Below are positions 4,763 to 5,648 of a DNA stretch of 5,648 nt, piece after piece; position 1 is the stretch's first letter; each line of letters starts with the position of its first letter. A model generated the notes under the pieces. It did not search any database and had not been told where the DNA came from. It worked only from the letters and a program-made list of their open reading frames with translations. The DNA is from Phycisphaerae bacterium (GTDB lineage: Bacteria > Planctomycetota > Phycisphaerae > UBA1845), in assembly GCA_029260155.1 (NCBI GenBank), contig JAJDDU010000201.1:1-5648 (forward strand). The letters are read 5' to 3'. A program made the translations under genes and the position numbers.

Positions 4763-5281
4763 ATGCGCATAGCAATCTATGTGATGATCTGCTGCATCTT
4801 GCAGGCCGGCTGCTTTCCTAACCCCTTCGCTTGCATCAGGAACCTCCGCGATTGGACCGTGGAAGGCAGAATCGTAGACGCAGTCACTGGAGAACCTGTC
4901 CCCGACCTCGATGTCGAAGTGTTCTTGTTGTTCCAAGTTGATGGCGCTGGAAACCGGGTGCTCCCTGTGACCCGTACGGACGCGGCCGGTCAGTTCATTG
5001 CGCGAGAGCTTTTTGGTGCATCGTGTGTGCGATGCCTACACCACGAGAGTTCCGCGGGGGCCACCGATGGGAGGTGGACCCCAGGCGTATCAGTCAGCGT
5101 TTTTCGCGAGGGTGAGTCCGTTCACGTGCCTGCGGGAGCGTACGCAGAAGACGCGGAATTCGAGATTGAGTTTTCAGATATTCCCGGGGGAGTCGCTATG
5201 GCCATTACGGTTCCCGAGATTTCGCTTCCACCCCCCGAGTTCCTCGGGGACGACCAGGTAGAGACATCGTTGGCAGAGTGA
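4763..5281 (+). CDS. Putative lipoprotein with carboxypeptidase-regulatory-like domain
   Basis: The product has 172 residues. The N-terminus MRIAIYVMICCILQAGC is a short signal peptide with a lipobox-like end; Cys17 would carry the lipid, although Gln at -3 is unusual, so simple secretion is an alternative. From about 32 comes WTVEGRIVDAVTGEPVPDLDVEV, then TRTDAAGQFIAREL at about 70-83, the hallmark G-x-V-x-D-x-x-TGxPVxxxxV ... TDxxGxF pattern of the transthyretin-like beta-sandwich seen in carboxypeptidase-regulatory and CNA-B-type domains. These domains usually serve as structural or binding modules on the cell surface. The C-terminal part (SCVRCLHH at 87-94, then acidic strands such as FEIEFSD) may complete the sandwich. 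The start is an ATG with AAAAGGGG upstream. It lies downstream of the selenoprotein and PH-like genes on the same strand. The stop is TGA. Confidence 0.85.
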   Translation: MRIAIYVMICCILQAGCFPNPFACIRNLRDWTVEGRIVDAVTGEPVPDLDVEVFLLFQVDGAGNRVLPVTRTDAAGQFIARELFGASCVRCLHHESSAGATDGRWTPGVSVSVFREGESVHVPAGAYAEDAEFEIEFSDIPGGVAMAITVPEISLPPPEFLGDDQVETSLAE

Positions 5282-5307
5282 ATCGTCGGACAGCATCATC
5301 AAATGCC

Positions 5308-5336
5308 TCCTCGGCTCCGCCCTCCGTGCCCGAGGA
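5308..5336 (+). terminator. GC-rich hairpin after the lipoprotein gene, possible terminator
   Basis: TCCTCGG (5308-5314) and CCGAGGA (5330-5336) form a perfect seven-pair stem with a 15-base loop, 27 bases after the stop codon. No T-run follows, so intrinsic termination is uncertain. Apart from this, I see nothing supported between 5282 and the tRNA promoter. Confidence 0.3.
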
Positions 5337-5508
5337 CATTGGCAGCAATGCGGTGAGATCACGCTGTGCACGCTCACGCTCAGCGTCATGATCGTCTGGC
5401 ATCAGATCCGAGGTTTTCTACAGAGTATTCCTGACACCTTCTCGCTTGTCCGGTGGTGCCGGCCTCGATTTCGCGTCCCAGGACGGGTGTTGGTCCAAGC
5501 GTGCCCGA

Positions 5509-5537
5509 TTGCCCGATTCGGGATTTGGTGATATGGT
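5509..5537 (+). promoter_or_regulatory. Candidate promoter of the tRNA-Ser gene
   Basis: TTGCCC (5509-5514) and TATGGT (5532-5537) each match the sigma-70 consensus at four of six positions and are 17 bases apart. Transcription would start near 5544, about eight bases before the mature tRNA end, a short leader as is common for single tRNA genes. Confidence 0.4.
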
Positions 5538-5551
5538 GATTGCAGCTGCGA

Positions 5552-5638
5552 GGAGAGGTGTCCGAGTGGCTGAAGGAGCTGGTTTCGAAAACCAGTGTGC
5601 GGGTAACTGTACCGGGGGTTCGAATCCCTCCCTCTCCG
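5552..5638 (+). tRNA. tRNA-Ser, anticodon CGA
   Basis: A complete cloverleaf is visible. The acceptor stem GGAGAGG (5552-5558) pairs perfectly with CCTCTCC (5631-5637), followed by discriminator G5638; no CCA is encoded. The D stem is TCC (5561-5563) with GGA (5575-5577). The anticodon stem CTGGT (5579-5583) pairs with ACCAG (5591-5595), and the loop TTCGAAA carries CGA at 5586-5588, reading the codon UCG. The long variable arm (about 5596-5613), with a six-pair stem and a GTAA loop, is typical of serine tRNAs. The T arm has five pairs and loop TTCGAAT (5619-5625). It is not a selenocysteine tRNA, which would have anticodon UCA and an eight-base acceptor stem. Confidence 0.96.
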
Positions 5639-5648
5639 TTTAGAGACC

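Noticed and set aside
4328..4936. Minus-strand ORF of 202 codons
   Set aside because: It lies across the PH-like gene, the spacer and the lipoprotein signal peptide. Length alone is expected in GC-rich DNA, and the product is low in recognisable structure.
5205..5402. Minus-strand ORF of 65 codons over the lipoprotein 3' end
   Set aside because: Its charged start looks mildly protein-like, but it overlaps the better supported lipoprotein gene, has no clear ribosome binding site and no recognisable motif.
5552..5638. tRNA near a selenoprotein candidate, considered as tRNA-Sec
   Set aside because: The anticodon is CGA, not TCA, and the acceptor stem is seven pairs. It is an ordinary tRNA-Ser.

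Overview
The window looks like GC-rich bacterial chromosome, most likely from the Planctomycetota or a relative. The main pointer is the gene at about 1951-3093. Its tandem repeats, with TGxWP and RGLPGGSSLA-type cores, belong to a repeat type I associate from memory with planctomycete genomes; no search was possible. Lipoproteins with long acidic linkers fit the same picture. No transposase, integrase or CRISPR array is visible.

Layout. On the minus strand, pyruvate kinase (147-1598) is followed by the start of a secreted protein that runs off the left edge, with the start and stop codons overlapping as ATGA. A 352-base divergent spacer (1599-1950) holds inverted repeats and a candidate promoter. 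On the plus strand come a protein of five exactly spaced 74-residue repeats (about 1951-3093), a doubtful 57-codon ORF (3117-3290), a thioredoxin-fold lipoprotein interrupted by an in-frame TGA (3390-4115), a small PH-like protein (4233-4595), a putative lipoprotein with a carboxypeptidase-regulatory-like beta-sandwich (4763-5281), and a tRNA-Ser(CGA) gene with a candidate promoter (5552-5638).

The most important observation is the TGA at 3780-3782. It sits exactly where the first cysteine of a CxxC redox motif would be, giving U-G-Y-C. Reading continues in frame for 110 codons that complete a thioredoxin-like fold, and a hairpin with features of a bacterial SECIS element starts right after the TGA. 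I interpret 3390-4115 as one selenocysteine-containing, membrane-anchored redox lipoprotein. Standard gene calling would split it into a 130-residue lipoprotein and a 98-residue orphan. The other genes with visible ends here mostly stop at TGA, so this would be local recoding and not a changed genetic code. A nonsense mutation is the main alternative.

The second notable point is the start of the repeat gene. The first repeat begins before any ATG, GTG or TTG in frame. A good Shine-Dalgarno sequence lies 7 bases before an in-frame ATC, suggesting a rare ATC start or a start codon lost by mutation.

The last three plus-strand genes are separated by 117 and 167 bases, so joint transcription is possible but not shown. 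The two lipoprotein genes share the 9-mer TTATGCATA upstream and the same AAAAGGGG ribosome-binding sequence.
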